Positions 20,955 through 33,271 of a stretch of DNA of 64,000 nt are shown in pieces. Source of the stretch: Colletotrichum lupini (lineage: Eukaryota > Ascomycota > Sordariomycetes > Glomerellales > Glomerellaceae); NCBI RefSeq assembly GCF_023278565.1, contig NC_064677.1, forward strand, positions 3,906,001-3,970,000, in the 5' to 3' direction. The translations under genes and the position numbers were made by a program. Numbering within the stretch: position 1 is the first letter of the stretch; every line of letters starts with the position of its first letter. Under the pieces are notes generated by a model that made no database searches, had not been told where the DNA came from, and worked only from the letters and a program-made list of their open reading frames with translations.

Positions 20955-21470
20955 CTAATGGGTCCCCACTGTAGGTATACGTACCCATGAACCAGCTGCG
21001 CAAGGTTCCAGACGTCCACCTGCCTTCCATCCAACCTTGAAAATGACCAAACACATTCCAACTGCACACTTTGTCCCATACGCCATGGCAATTTCTGCCT
21101 CTCGCACGAACACGGGAGTCCCGTACCCGAAGCCAAGGTAGAGGGCTCGTTTGTCCGGAGAGACATCTACTGGCTCTCCCATCTCCGCTGTCCGATTGCC
21201 TGAGTCTTGACGTAGATGCAGGTTCAGATCTCAGGTACCGCGGAATTCCTGCCATCCTAGTGTTGGACGTCTGTGTCTTACACGACAGTGGAACAAGATC
21301 ACGAACACACGGGAACCACACACCACCTCCATCCATGAACCAGCCCGGAATCTGAGCATTGAGATGAAGAGCGCGGCCGTCTGCCAGCTCAATCCCCTCA
21401 CTCCCAACCGTGGCCTTCTCAACTTCTCTGCACTTCACCCCTAGCCCCTGCCTGCCACCTGGACGACTGC
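20955..21470 (-). pseudogene. Possible flavin monooxygenase-like remnant
   Basis: Two coding-like pieces lie on the minus strand in different frames. The first, about 21450-21290, reads EGIELADGRALHLNAQIPGW, reminiscent of the segment before the second half of fungal FAD-dependent monooxygenases. The second, about 21182-21050, reads DKRALYLGFGYGTPVFVREA, reminiscent of their C-terminal region. A GTAAGA donor near 21278 and an ACTCAG acceptor near 21205 would join them as an intron of roughly 75-80 bp. No start, dinucleotide-binding motif or plausible end is present. It is either a decayed gene or a chance resemblance. Confidence 0.25.
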
Positions 21471-24400
21471 AAAGAAAAGGAAAGAAAAAGAAAAGAAGAA
21501 ATCTGAAGAACAATCGAGACACGAGTCCACCAGTCAATCGTCGGTCATACGCATTTCCCCCACCCCTTTCTCGCCTCTTCCATCCGACTCCGATATCATG
21601 ACTGGATCTTGCCTGGCTTGGCTACCACCTCGAGCAGGGTGGGCAATCCCCTTGTTGTCTCCGAGAGCCTGCCTATGCGCATTAGCGAGCTTGAAGCGCC
21701 AAACGATCTTTGGTCGTTTCCGCCTTGGATCTATTACCCTCTCTCTTCTCATCAAAACCGTCTTCACCTCGGTCGAAAGGCTGCAATCACGCATCCAAGC
21801 ATCCGAGCCTCGAGATAGCCGAAGGAATTTTCCTGACGCACGGCGCAAGGTCCTTTCGCGGATTCGAGCCTTCTTCGTGTCCCACGCTCATTGTGTTTGC
21901 CATCCTCCGGCCAATCCAGTCTTATATTCGTCAACTATTTCGCTTCCTTAGTTATCCGTATTCTCTCGAGAGACTTGATTGTCGAGGGTGCGACAAGCCG
22001 ACTAGACTCTGGGGGAAACACTACACGCCAGTGGTCGGCTAGTAAGACTAATCGATGGGCGCCGAAGAATAAGCAAGCAAACGGCCAGGCTAAGACGATG
22101 TCACTGGTGCAAGCCAACGAAGCCACCAGTCCTGGCTGCGTCTCACGCCAGGGCACTTTGGGGAACATCACCGCCGCAGGCGACTACTCAATGACGATGT
22201 CTTTCAGCTGCCCTTGCACCACTGAAAAAGTGACGAACGAAGCAGCCCATGGGAGCAGAGCCAGACCAATATCAGTTCACAACCATGAAGGCGCTCTCAC
22301 TCCAGGTGATCTGGACAACCATGGGCGCGGCATCAAAGCTCCGGTTAGCCGGCCCCATTGCTCAGCTGCCTAAGTATTTTAGCGGACCATGCAACAACCC
22401 GGATCAGGCGCGTCCGGTCGAGTCCGCTGAGGCATGCAAGACTCTCCTCCAAGCGCCCAACGAACCGCAGATTTCGTTGCATCTTCCGGTCGAGTGCAGG
22501 CGTGGGGAACGCATCTAAGCCAAGACCCATTACATAAGGCGTAACGGCTTGGGTACACCAAACCAGATACGTTCTTTCGACTCTCACGCGCCGACGTTTC
22601 GATGTTGTCAGTACGGAGTACACATATAGATATTCCTTCCATGTATCACCAATACACCAACTTGCGAGGTCTGCAGTTCCACATGGAGTCGCGTTTTCCA
22701 TTTATTTTCGGGCCTTGTCCTACACAAAGGTCACTTACTCAAGCAATGGCCGCTATATCGACGGGTTGCATTCGCAAGTCATCGTGACCCCGCCGATCTA
22801 GCAGAATTCTCCCACAAGATCGTGTTGCACAACATGGCTTCTTGCTGTATCTCGGACCAGAAACGCGTACATCGGTCTCTTACGTCGACGAGAACATCAG
22901 TTTGGACTGCGGACGAAGCCGTGAGCGACAGACGTGCGTGGTGGCAGGGATTCAACCCCTGCTCCGGCCGAGAAGTGAATGAACGGGGCCAACCTGATTC
23001 TCGACCTCAAGCCGCTACCTAAATGTCTCTTGCTTGTATCCGTACAGTAGGTAACGCTGAGCCAAGGGCTCTTTGATCTGTCTGATTCGGTGCGTCCTCA
23101 TGCTGCTATAGACATTCGGAACAGAAGCACAGAAGCTCATTGGATTAAGCAGGAAGCTGGACGAACTAGTGGCTCGGTCGACCGAGACATTGTCAACTTG
23201 TCTGTCTCTGAAAGATCATCCCCAAGTTGATCTCCCGTCTGGCCATCTGCCCGGTCCCAATATTCGATTCGTCTTCTCTGGCAGATCTGGTTCGACCGAC
23301 TAGGGCTCGGAGCATCCCCTTGGCCTACCAACCAACGTATCCCCGAGCCAACCCATACTCCCCTACCACACGTCCTTGTTCCGTCTCGCAGTCAGAGTCC
23401 AGCTCCAAAATGTACACGCGCGCCCCAACGAGACCCGATTCCAAATACATTAGCCTCCCTCAACTCTAGTCATCCATCAAGTTTTTCCTAGAATGAGCAG
23501 GCTGTCATGCCACCCTCACCTCGGGACAGCCGCAGTTGCTCTTCGGACCACTCATCGAAAACGGTTAGGATTATGAGAGCCCTACATGCGTGCTACCAAA
23601 TACCCTTGGGTCCGGCTATCGACGACGCGATATTAGCGATGCAAACTCCAAGGCGAGCCGAATTTGCTGCCTTCAGGTCCTAACACCTTGTCTTCAGAGT
23701 ACCTAGTGGCCCTGTTGGCCTTAGCGATGGTTCCCGATTTAATTCTCCGACCCCAACTAGCAACGCTTGGTCATTCGTGGCCCATGCCTAGCAAAAGTTC
23801 GCCGGCATCAGCTCTCGCCCGTCATATGTGATACTGCCCGACTGGTAGGGGCGGCCAGTGCCACCTCTCCACGTCCTGCACCTTGACAAATATACCTAGA
23901 TGGGTAGATGGATGTAAAGGACAGCCACCGCACCAGTCGTCTGAGACAACATACTCTTTGATATCCACCGATAAGCATGGCGCTACGAGTCAGAGCAGCT
24001 TAGCATCACGGGAACGATCTACAGGGGCATCAGACAGCCGCCTTGCAGATTCCACATTATGCTCTACCATGGCTCTGGTCCCTGTGCCCCTCGAAGAGCA
24101 CCCGGCGTTGCGCCATCATTGTGGCATGTACTCCGTAGCGATTCCAAAGCTGCAAAGACCAGTGGGATTTGTCGTCATACAGTGGGCAGAACTTTGAAAA
24201 AACATCTACGTCAAGATTCCGCTTTCGCCAAGAAGGATACTGATAGACGCCTCGATCGATGCGTCAATCTTGCTTTGGTCCGCTAAAGACGTCCCTCTAA
24301 GCTCTCGGCCCAGTACATCGGTTTGACTGCCATTCTCACTGCCAACCACCCATCCTACCACCATACCTGAACATCCAGCCTCTTGAGCAACCAGATACAA

Positions 24401-27400
24401 TACATCTAGGTCGAGAACGCAGTTCTGGCAGACCCCCCGTCGAGCAAGAGACATGCAGCTAGCCGGCTGGATGTGCTCGGAATATGCAGTCGATGCCGCC
24501 AACCCTCATGTACGATCGGCCACCAGCCCTCACCGACTTCCCTTACTTAGTTGCCAACCCTGGCTATCAGCTAGCGGCCTTTTAGTGGTGCGACATGCAA
24601 AGCACAGAACGGCGGCGCCTATTGAGATCTCGGGGTCCCGGATCTGGCCACAGCATCGTTCCAGTCAGACGGTAGCTTTTCAGGGTCTGCATGTACTACA
24701 TCATCAACTTTCATGTGGTGGGCAACAAAGATCAGCTCGAAGATGCGCAGCATGTGTGCTATGCTCTGTCGGAAGTAGCGGCCGATACCAAATGGTCCAG
24801 TGCATTCGATGCGGCTTGACATTCCGATATCCCCAATTCGCGAAAAGCCGAGTTCAAGGCCTCGCATAGCTTCTGATCGAATATGTACGGCATAGGTTCA
24901 GTGCTAATGTCACGAATAGCACTCTTCTACCTCTGGCGTGCCGGCCAGGGATCCTGGTTGGCCTGTATATTGGTGAGTTGGCCACCATTCTTAGCCCCTG
25001 CTTGACGTCGGGATCTTGAGACGCTCCAACCCTGCACACTTCATCTCAACCTTGAGGCTCTGCGAACTACACGTCTCTGAATATTTGGACGACATTATCG
25101 ACTCGACAAGCAGCTATTGCTTCCACTTGTCGCTGCGCCTTCGGGCCTAAGCGGAACTTCACACCATCAAGGACCGGCGCTTCAGGAACCATTAGCGTGA
25201 TCAGACGCTTTCACCGTTCCCTCGAACAACGGTCTGTCAGCCGTGGTGTATGGTCAGACAGACAAAGCTGGAAGGAAACGGGACCGTTTACGCCAACCCC
25301 ACTGAGATCCACGGCATAATCACAGACCAGTACCTTAATCACACGAACCATGACTTCAAGGTTAAGAGAGGCCCATCATTGTCTCCAAATGTACTTACAG
25401 CTATGCCAGCAACTTCTGTTGCCTGCGTCTAGCACATCCTCTGGAAATCCACGCACTCCTTCTGTAGCCCAGTAGTTGCCAAATTCCAGCCCTTGGCTCA
25501 TTGTCTCGGGCTATACGGATCTTGCACGGACTAGGCACTCATCGCTACAGAATCGAAGTAGCTTTGGCCACAATTTACTTGTGTCCTGCGAGATGCTTCA
25601 ACTATGTCACAGTGGTACGATTATACATTCATGGTTTCACAGAGGACCAGACGTTACCCCTGCAGGACTCGGTATGTTACAAATGGTCCATCATGTACGA
25701 GTGTCGCACAGCTGAGGGTCCAAAACGGGATGCAGTTCATTTCCAAGGGGTGATGAACTCTCTCGGAAGCTGGGAGTTGCTCGCGAGTTGAATTTGGAAT
25801 GTTGGGCTATGTTGGATCCTAATTGACTTCATCTGTAGGCTGGAAGAAATTCAGCGATAACCATCGAGTTGCACGGGGTCACCGTGTCGACGACTTGCTG
25901 TCGTTCGCGGCTTCGCCTAGCCGAGCGGATGTAGGCAATGAACTCCGAATGGCACGAAAAGAAAGCTCACGGTGGAAATACGATAGGATTCAAGGCTATC
26001 CTCCTGCTCACCTGCAATCGGACCAGACCGGCAAAGGCACAGTAACGCTTGTGTAAGCTTCTGACCCGACACCGTCATTGTCTATCCAGTTGCGTGCCTT
26101 CACGTCGATCCGTCTCGGTTCTTCATCAGACAGTCCTTTGACCCTGCAACTTTCGGAAACTTTTATTGCTGTTTCGTGTGGTAGTTGAGAGGCTACGGCC
26201 TATGGCGCGCCGCAAGAGCCGTCCATGGTGCTCATCATCGCCCCAATACCGATTCAGACGCTCTTCTTTAGAAGCCGCCATCGAAATTTCTGACAAATTT
26301 GTGTCAAATTCTATGGCTGATGTCACGCCGTTGCTTTATACACTGCGTCGTCTCGAATTGCCGCTGTGGCATTCGATGGCCTAGCAAGCTAGGGGTATCC
26401 ATCATCCGAGATGGCGTTGGTTACCGATGTCAAATTTGCCGATTTGGTATCTTTCCAGAACATCCGATGATCGACCGGATCATTCAAAGAAGAGACGTCC
26501 GCGACGTGGCCTGATCGGTCGTTCCTCGATGCTCACTCAGATCGACTTGCCAGCGAGGACTAGGTACAGTGAGATGGAGACGATCGTGAAGCCACTCCAA
26601 GCCATGACCAGTTCTTATCAATGAGAAAACAGGCCACAACGTAGTTTAGCATTAGGACTCAAGCGCTTTCGATTTCATACCGTTGTCTCCGCTTCGCGGC
26701 TCAAGAATCAGCCGCTTCCCGCGTCACGAGAGAACGATCGTGGGAAGTTCTGAAAGTCACTGCTTCATATGGCCACATTTGATCTCTAGGAACCGAATTT
26801 ATCATGCCAATCGACAGCTCGACTTCTTGTTGGGTCGCCCGTTAGTTGCGAATCGCGACTCATTGCTACACGGTAAAATTGTCAAGCGTTGATACTCGTC
26901 AAGTGTTGGTTGGAACTGACTCTCTAAACTAAATAGCCGTAGCAAATCGCCTCGGTTGTTTACCATTTTCACCGAAATGGAACGAAAAGAAAGCTGAAGT
27001 GAGATTTTGATATCAAACGAGCCTCTCGATTTTCTAAGCCACTCGGCGGTTCGATCATTTGGAGAATACCTAATGAGATATTGCGAAAGACCCTGCTGGT
27101 TTTCTTCTTGTTTCATATGCATTGTTTTAGAAAACGAGATGATGATCTACTCCGTATAAGCATACCATGCTAACTATGTTTTCTGATAGATCACATACAC
27201 GTGAGCACTCGGGCTGGCTACATGAAGAGCAGAAATTCTCCAAGCCAGCCACAAAAGCTCGGCTCGGCTTCAAGAATCAGTCGTTTCGTCCTCAAGATGA
27301 GAGCTTTTCAACACTTCTCATGGAGTCTCAGCTACTCTGCCTGATGCTGTCGCACAATCGAGCGTTCCATCGTTGTTGTCCGTTGCCGGCGGACCGGCAG

Positions 27401-28543
27401 AATGTAGCCGGGGCCAGGCGACGGTATGGTATAAAAGCACCTGGCGCGCAAAGGATGCCTAAATTGCGTTGTTTCTGGGCGCGTTCCGCGCAAAGACTCC
27501 GATTCCGCTGTGGATGCGAGAGACCCTTAGTTTAACAGCCAGGCGGGGCGCGACGGAACCCTTTTTCGACATTCAAGGCTGTCCGAGTCGTTGCCAACAG
27601 GGGCCTGTCAACCCGTCCGGGGTTTTCGGCAAAGATTACACGGGATCGTCAGTCAAGCTCGCTGCACGCATTTCAGCTGGCCGACATCTGATTGGGTGGT
27701 TTTGGCGAGTTGACCAGGAGCTGGACTGAGGTCTGCCTTCAGCTGCAAGCCACATTCTCCGGTTCGGGCTAAAGGCCATGATAGTCTTGTCTTGGGCACC
27801 GCTAGACTCCACCACACCGCTATCACGCCAAAAGCTCATCACCAAAGATGAGTTGTCGTGACATAGGGCGCAAAGCCTTGTTTGTTGCTTACAGTCCGTA
27901 TCCGTAGGAGTTTATCAAGACTCAAGTGAGTTCCTCAGTCGCGAATCGAAAGCGTACGAAGCTGCGCAGGAGACACGAATTGGATCAAGTGATCTCCATG
28001 TAAGTGAGCAAAAGAGGGGCAAAGGTACGTGAGATCTACCCCCTTGAGTCAACTCGACGAGATATGTAACTAGGTTTCAGAAAAGAAAAACGGCTTTGGA
28101 ATGATCATCTGGCTGTCTGCCTTGCCAGGCTGGTCGAATAACGCTACCAACGCGCATCGGTCCATACCCGCACCTCACGAGGCGGAGTTTCCACATGGTC
28201 CAATCCCAACCAGCCTCTATACCCCGGGCCAAGATACGAACGGTCAAGTGCAGGAGACTTGGAGCTGGACCCTTGGTGTATCCCTCCTTTGAGCCTCATT
28301 GGCGTTGTTGGACGCCATGGTCTATTGGCTCACCCGCAGGGCGCGTTCTATTCGGTAACTTTTCATCTCAGCCCGAGCTGGGATTGCCCGGCTGGCTGTA
28401 TCTGTCTCCCTTTTCTCCCGCATCCTTCTCTGGAGCCCTCGTCTCTCTTCTTATCCCTCCCTTCTCCCCTCTTTTTCTCGCACTTTTCCTCCACATCGTA
28501 TTATTCTGTAAAGACACAGGAAACAGATCGTTACAGCTTCAAC
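21471..28543. other. Gene-poor 7 kb block
   Basis: GC is near 50%, so this block is not RIP-flattened, yet no frame of convincing coding quality crosses it. Minus-strand pieces at 24206-24502 and 24619-24867 have protein-like composition (for example GPFGIGRYFRQSIAHMLRIF) but belong to no family I know and are out of frame with each other. The last 250 bp are pyrimidine-rich and are probably the promoter and leader of the gene at 28544. Confidence 0.45.
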
Positions 28544-29971
28544 ATGGGGAGATTCATTCAACTCGGAGCTCTTGCTTGCTTGTACCTGGGCGTGGAGTCC
28601 AAGGCGCTGAGATGGCAGGACGATACCCCAAGCTGGTCTCCACCCAGGCAGACCATTGCTGCGATGAACATGGAGGAGCTCGGCTTCAGTCCGAAGCCCA
28701 CTGCGGCGCCTGAGCCCGGCAATGTCGACCTGAAGCTGGCCAAGCGTGTAAGAGGCGACGACACCTGTGGTTACATCTCTGGAGAAGCTAGTAAGTATAC
28801 AATCTTATGATGAACAGAGAATGGTGGTTTGTAAAGGATGCTGACCTCTCTCTAGCCAACTCCATCTACTGCGGTACTGGATCCTGTGTCATCAACAGCT
28901 TCTATTCTGTTGTTGGTTGCTGTAGCTCTTCCTCAGTCACAGACTGCACCACAATTGCTACGAGCTGTCTCCCATCAAGGTCGGCTAGTCGCGCCAGCAG
29001 TGGTGATACTCGTATGCAGCTCTGGTACGTTATACTGTCGCTCTTCTTTTCCTACGTGAACCATGTCTCATACGAATGCTTCTAGCACTGCCTCGGAAAG
29101 ACCCGAGTGTGCCACTTACATCTACTCGGGCTCGCTGTTCAACCGTTATACCCTTTATGCATGCGCTGCCACCGAGGAAGTGATTGTTGTCTACGCAAAC
29201 CCTACAGATTCTTCCGTCACCCAAGAGTCGACGACAGCACCGTCAACAACCTCCCTCCGCAACATCGCATCAACCACTGCTACGTCTGCAGCGACTACTA
29301 GCACGTCTAGCGGTGGTGGTGGCGGCGGCGGCGGCTCGTCCACTCCCGTTGGTGCTATCGTGGGCGGCGTCGTCGGAGGCGTAGCGGCTATCGCACTCAT
29401 CGTCTTCGGCATCATCTTCCTCCTCCGCAAGAAGAAGAAGGACACCAACAACGTCAACAATAACCAGGCCGCCCACCAGTCTTATGTCGGACCCCCGCCG
29501 CCCAACCAGGGACAGCCGCAGATGTACCAGCAGCCTGGTCCCCCAGCGCAGCAGCCGTCGCCCCAAGGATACCCTCCCCAGCAACAGCAGGGACACTACC
29601 CGCAGGGCTTCACACCTGTGGACAACAACAATAACAGACAGAGCATGATGAAGCAGCACTACGACGTCACCACGGGATCCTACGACCAGAGCAACAACGG
29701 CGTCAGCCCGCCCGCCAGCCCGCCACCCATGAGCCCCTCGCCCACTTACCAGTCCGGTGTGCCGCAGTACGTGCCGTCTCAGAACAGCGTCAGCCCGACG
29801 CAGGGAACGTATCCTCCCCAGCAGCAGCCCCCGCAACAGCAAGGGGGCTACTACAACGCTCCCGCTCAAGGACAGCCACCTGCACCACAGCAGCACCAGC
29901 ACCAGCAGCCGGGCTTCGCGTCTGAGTTGCCTGCTCACAGGGGCGACAATGAGCTGCGTGAGTTGGCTTGA
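28544..29971 (+). CDS. Secreted/type I membrane protein with Cys-rich ectodomain and Pro/Gln tail
   Basis: Three exons: 28544-28790, 28856-29024, 29086-29971, giving 433 residues. The N-terminus MGRFIQLGALACLYLGVESK is a signal peptide. The ectodomain (about 75-180) holds ten cysteines, with DDTCGYISGEA, YCGTGSC and VVGCC, a module common to fungal plasma-membrane proteins. A Ser/Thr-rich stalk and a Gly run follow, then one membrane helix (VGAIVGGVVGGVAAIALIVF) ending in RKKKK, then a cytoplasmic tail of about 170 residues rich in Pro, Gln, Tyr and Asn. The architecture recalls cell-wall stress sensors of the WSC/Mid2 kind, but the cysteine pattern is not a clear WSC domain. The role is therefore inferred only from layout. 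Confidence 0.85.
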
Positions 29972-30327
29972 ATGGCTGTCAGTGTGGACTGAGGCGGGCA
30001 AATGTGGAAAAGCGCAGTCGATGTTTTGGTTTAATGATGGATTTAATTTTCAAGTATGAATGCGGGGTGCTGGAATGGATACGAAGCTCACGCTCTCAAA
30101 TGCTGTTGTGAACGTGTAGTCAGCAGTGGTGTTGAACAGGATTCTTTGGAGGGAGGGGCAACTATCGTTATGTGTATATGTAATACCCAAAGTCTTTTAC
30201 ATGGTCTCAATGGGCGTATGAAACCCTCTCTAATGCAATTGAGATATATATAAACCCTGAGATTGCCAAGAGATGTCGTGAGACAAGTCAACTGCTTGTG
30301 CGTTGGGTTTCATAATCGTTAAACTAA
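29972..30327. other. Convergent 3' region
   Basis: This 356 bp separates the membrane-protein gene (+) from the lactate dehydrogenase gene (-). It holds only presumed 3' UTR sequence. Confidence 0.4.
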
Positions 30328-31972
30328 TTACAGCTTGCTGTGTAGATTGCGGCGCCAGGGTGTATTTGGGTTATCATGTCGTCCCGGGATGAGGTGGTCC
30401 ACGGCCAAGGTATTGAGGAAACCTGGGTGGACTTGGTTTAGGTTTGTGACACCGCACATTTTCATCGTCGTTTCCAGTTCGTCTCGCAGGACTACGAATA
30501 AGTCAGTATTCCGGTTATACATCTCACAGCGTATGCATTCGCCCAGAAAGCTGCGACAAAATGATATTTGAAAAAAAAAAAAACAGGGACTTACTCTCAA
30601 TGTATCGCTCCACGCCCTCAGCACCATAATTAAGCCCATATAACAAACCCCTCCCAACACCCACGGCCTTGGCACCAAGACACAAGGCCTTGAAGATATC
30701 CGTCCCACGCGAGATGCCGCCGTCCACGTACACCTCGACCCTGTCAAACACGTGCGGGCAATTCTTCTGCAGCTCCAGCAGCACCATGATGGTCGCAGGG
30801 GAGGTATCGAGGCTCCGCCCGCCGTGGTTGGAGAGGACAATGGCCTCGACACCGGCCTCGACGGCCCGCTCGGCGTCCATCCACGTCTGCACGCCCTTGA
30901 GGACGATGGGGAGACCCGGGACGGTGCGGCGCAGCCAGGCAATGTCGGACCAGCTCACCGAGGCGTCGATGTAGCTGCCCATGATGCGGCCGAGGGCGCC
31001 ACCCTTGGCGTCGTTGACGGCGCGGGCGCCGGAGATGGGGGAGCCCAGGGACTCGTCGGAGGCCACGCGCTCGTCAGCCTCGCGTTTTCCGGGGATCGGG
31101 GCGTCGATTGTGAGGAAGAGGGCTTTCACGCCCTGTGCTTGGGCGGAGCGCAGCAGGCGTTCCGAGTTGGCGCGGTTCTTGTCGACGTAGAGCTGGAAGA
31201 AGACGGGGACGTCGTAGGGAGTCGCGGGTTCGTGCTCGCGCTGGGCGGCGAGGATGTCCTCGAGCGGGAACGAGGCGGAGACGGAGACGCACTGCGGGAC
31301 GCCGGCGGATTTGCAGGCGCGGCCGAGTTCCTTTTCGCCTTCGGGGTGGACGAGGCGGGCCATTGCGGTGGGCGGGCAGAAGATGGGGGCGCGCATCGGG
31401 TGGGAGAGCATGGTTGTGGCGGTGGAGACGGCGGCGACGTCGACGAGGACGCGGGGGCGGAGGGTGATTTGGGAGTAGAGGGTCGCGTTGCGGGTTTTTG
31501 TGAAGAGGTCTGTTGCGGCGGAGGAGACGAAGGCCCAGGCTTTGGGGGAGAAGGAGGTGGAGGCTGCGGATTCGAAGTCGTGGGCGCTGATGAGGGTTGT
31601 GAGGGGAGGTTTCGAGGGCATGGTTGGTGGTGTTGGTGGTGTTTGGCTGTCTTGTTTTTGGGATGGATCTCGATGCTTCTGCTGCTGCTGCGGCCACTTG
31701 TGAGGTTGAGGTTTCGCCATGATGGCTCCCGGGGGTAGGACGCCCTTGTGGTGCGAGGTGGGAATGGTCGACTTGACCAGGTTGGGCCCGTGGACTTCAG
31801 AGTAGACTTCTGTGGCGTCTTTGCCTGCGCACTTGAGAATCACGGCGATGCCGCCCGGGTGTTCGCGAACAAAGTCTGTGAAGTCGTAGACGGCGCCGTC
31901 GATTGCGAGCCAGAGGTCGTCGAGGCGGTTGTGTTTTGATACCTCCGCCGGCGTCAGTGTAAGAGGGGGCAT
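30328..31972 (-). CDS. Flavocytochrome b2-type L-lactate dehydrogenase (FMN-dependent)
   Basis: Two exons: 31972-30595 and 30491-30328, giving 513 residues. Residues 1-90 are a cytochrome b5 domain, with heme-ligand motif REHPGG and the second His in YSEVHGPN. A Gln/Pro/Lys hinge of about 35 residues follows. The rest is the FMN alpha-hydroxyacid dehydrogenase barrel: FFQLYVDKNR, TIDAPIPGKRE, SNHGGRSLD with the catalytic His, and VDGGISRGTDIFKALCLGAK with the phosphate-binding loop. The C-terminal exon ends the barrel (LRDELETTMKMCGVTNLNQV). Yeast CYB2 oxidises L-lactate to pyruvate in the mitochondrial intermembrane space. Filamentous fungi have several paralogues, so the substrate here (lactate or another 2-hydroxyacid) is not certain. 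The ATG at 31972 gives the standard b5 start, but an in-frame ATG at 32254 exists. Confidence 0.93.
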
Positions 31973-32466
31973 GTTCTTATCATAGGAGTATGGGTGAGAT
32001 GGGTAGAAGAATGGCGTCAGAGAGAGGGATGATGTTGAGAGGTGAAGACTTGCAACACCGTCTTTGTATGTCGTCGCGGGCCGGGCGCCAAGGCGTAGTC
32101 TGACATGTCCCGGGACCGAAGGGGGTAGTCGATTTCGGGCGGTATTGCGCCGAGAGGGTCCCTCGGGATGGTGGGGCTGCAGCGTGCCGTCCTCCCCGGG
32201 TTTCCCTTTTGATGCGACTCTGGCAATTGCCCTTGGATGATGGCCGCCCCCCATGCAGGCGGGGGTGGATTGCACCCTCAGGGCCCGCGGGGAGATTCTC
32301 TCGCTCGCTAAAGATGCACGGATATAGAGCTCGTCATCACTGTAAATCACCGATGTCGCATTGGGTTGTTGGTTGTGGTGGTCCCGTGGTGGGAGAATTA
32401 TTTTTATTTCTTTTCATATGGAATCACCTCTCCAAAGCCTCTCCCTCATATGAAGCTAGATCAACA
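31973..32466. other. Short intergenic region upstream of the lactate dehydrogenase
   Basis: This 494 bp is the promoter and leader of the gene starting at 31972 and the 3' region of the DUF4202 gene. The dehydrogenase frame stays open across most of it, with one in-frame ATG at 32254. Confidence 0.5.
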
Positions 32467-33271
32467 TCACCCCGCCAAAGCCTTGCCGATAAGACTCAAT
32501 GCCCTTTCGCTGTGATTCATCTTCAACGCCAGCGCGTGCCCCTCCTCGCTCATCTTGGCCCACGTCTTGCGCAGGATGCCAATAATCTTATCCTCGTCAA
32601 CCTCCTCTTTGCTCTCAAAGTCGTCAAAATGATCGTCGAGGAAGACGAGGCATGCCACGTCTTCAAGCACCTGCGTCTCCTCGTCCTTGCTGAGGTTCTC
32701 CTTGCGGATAAGTGCCGCCACGCGGTCGACGTCCTCCTGGGGGATGGCGGGCTGGATGCCGGGCGATGAGGCGAGGAGCTCAGCCACCTGAGCGGCGGCT
32801 TGGGACTTGAGCTTCGCGCGCCAGGTGAGGTAGCCCGGACGGGTCATTGGGTATGTGTTGCGGGGGATTTCCCATCTACGGTTCGCAAATCAGGTGAGTC
32901 AGATAATGAGGCTTGTTAGGTAACTATGACTGGAAAGGGGTCTTATTCATCAACGTGATATGCTTGACATGCACATTGTGATGCTTATAATTGCTTGTTT
33001 AAAAAAGGTAAAAAAGTATAATAAGGAAGGAATGCTTGATTGCGCAATGTTACCTCCTGAAATGTTGGGCTCGGCAGGCCAGTTGTAGGACCGGAGGGGC
33101 CGCCGGAGACCTGACGGCGAGCCAGCGCGTCATCTTCTGGGCATAGTGAAGCTCAAAAGGAACCGATTCAACGGACGATGGCCTGGGATCTTGCTTGTGG
33201 GCCTCGTCGACCAGCTCGAGGGCCTTGAGGTAATTGGGTGGCAGATCGGGCAGTGAAGACGACGCTGCCAT
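32467..33271 (-). CDS. DUF4202 family protein
   Basis: Two exons: 33271-33054 and 32875-32467, giving 208 residues. The sequence is mainly helical. Recognised features are NYLKALELVDEAHKQDP, ELHYAQKMTRWL, ACRAQHFRRWEIPRNTYPMT, RPGYLTWRAKLK, and DVACLVFLDDHFDDF. The histidine/aspartate spacing (His in ACRAQHFRRW, then VFLDDHFDDF) resembles an HD-type metal-binding layout. This is the DUF4202 pattern shared by bacteria and fungi, where the function is not established. The start is supported by MAASSSLPDLPPNYLKAL and the family length of about 200 residues. Confidence 0.9.

Noticed and set aside
20905..21537. Single 210-codon minus-strand gene
   Set aside because: The frame mixes a coding-like first part with sequence that makes more sense in another frame; treated instead as a possible monooxygenase remnant.
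21891..22373. Plus-strand frame of 160 codons
   Set aside because: Composition is random and no homologous motif is seen.
22945..22965. GGGATTCAACCCCTG, like a tRNA T-arm
   Set aside because: The surrounding 70 nt does not form a cloverleaf.
29270..30001. Minus-strand frame of 243 codons opposite the membrane protein
   Set aside because: Antisense of the Pro/Gln-rich tail, giving Leu/Arg/Val runs with no fold or conserved motif.
30752..31738. Open plus-strand frame of 328 codons opposite the lactate dehydrogenase
   Set aside because: Gly/Asp/Glu-only composition is a by-product of GC-rich third positions on the real strand; no domain.
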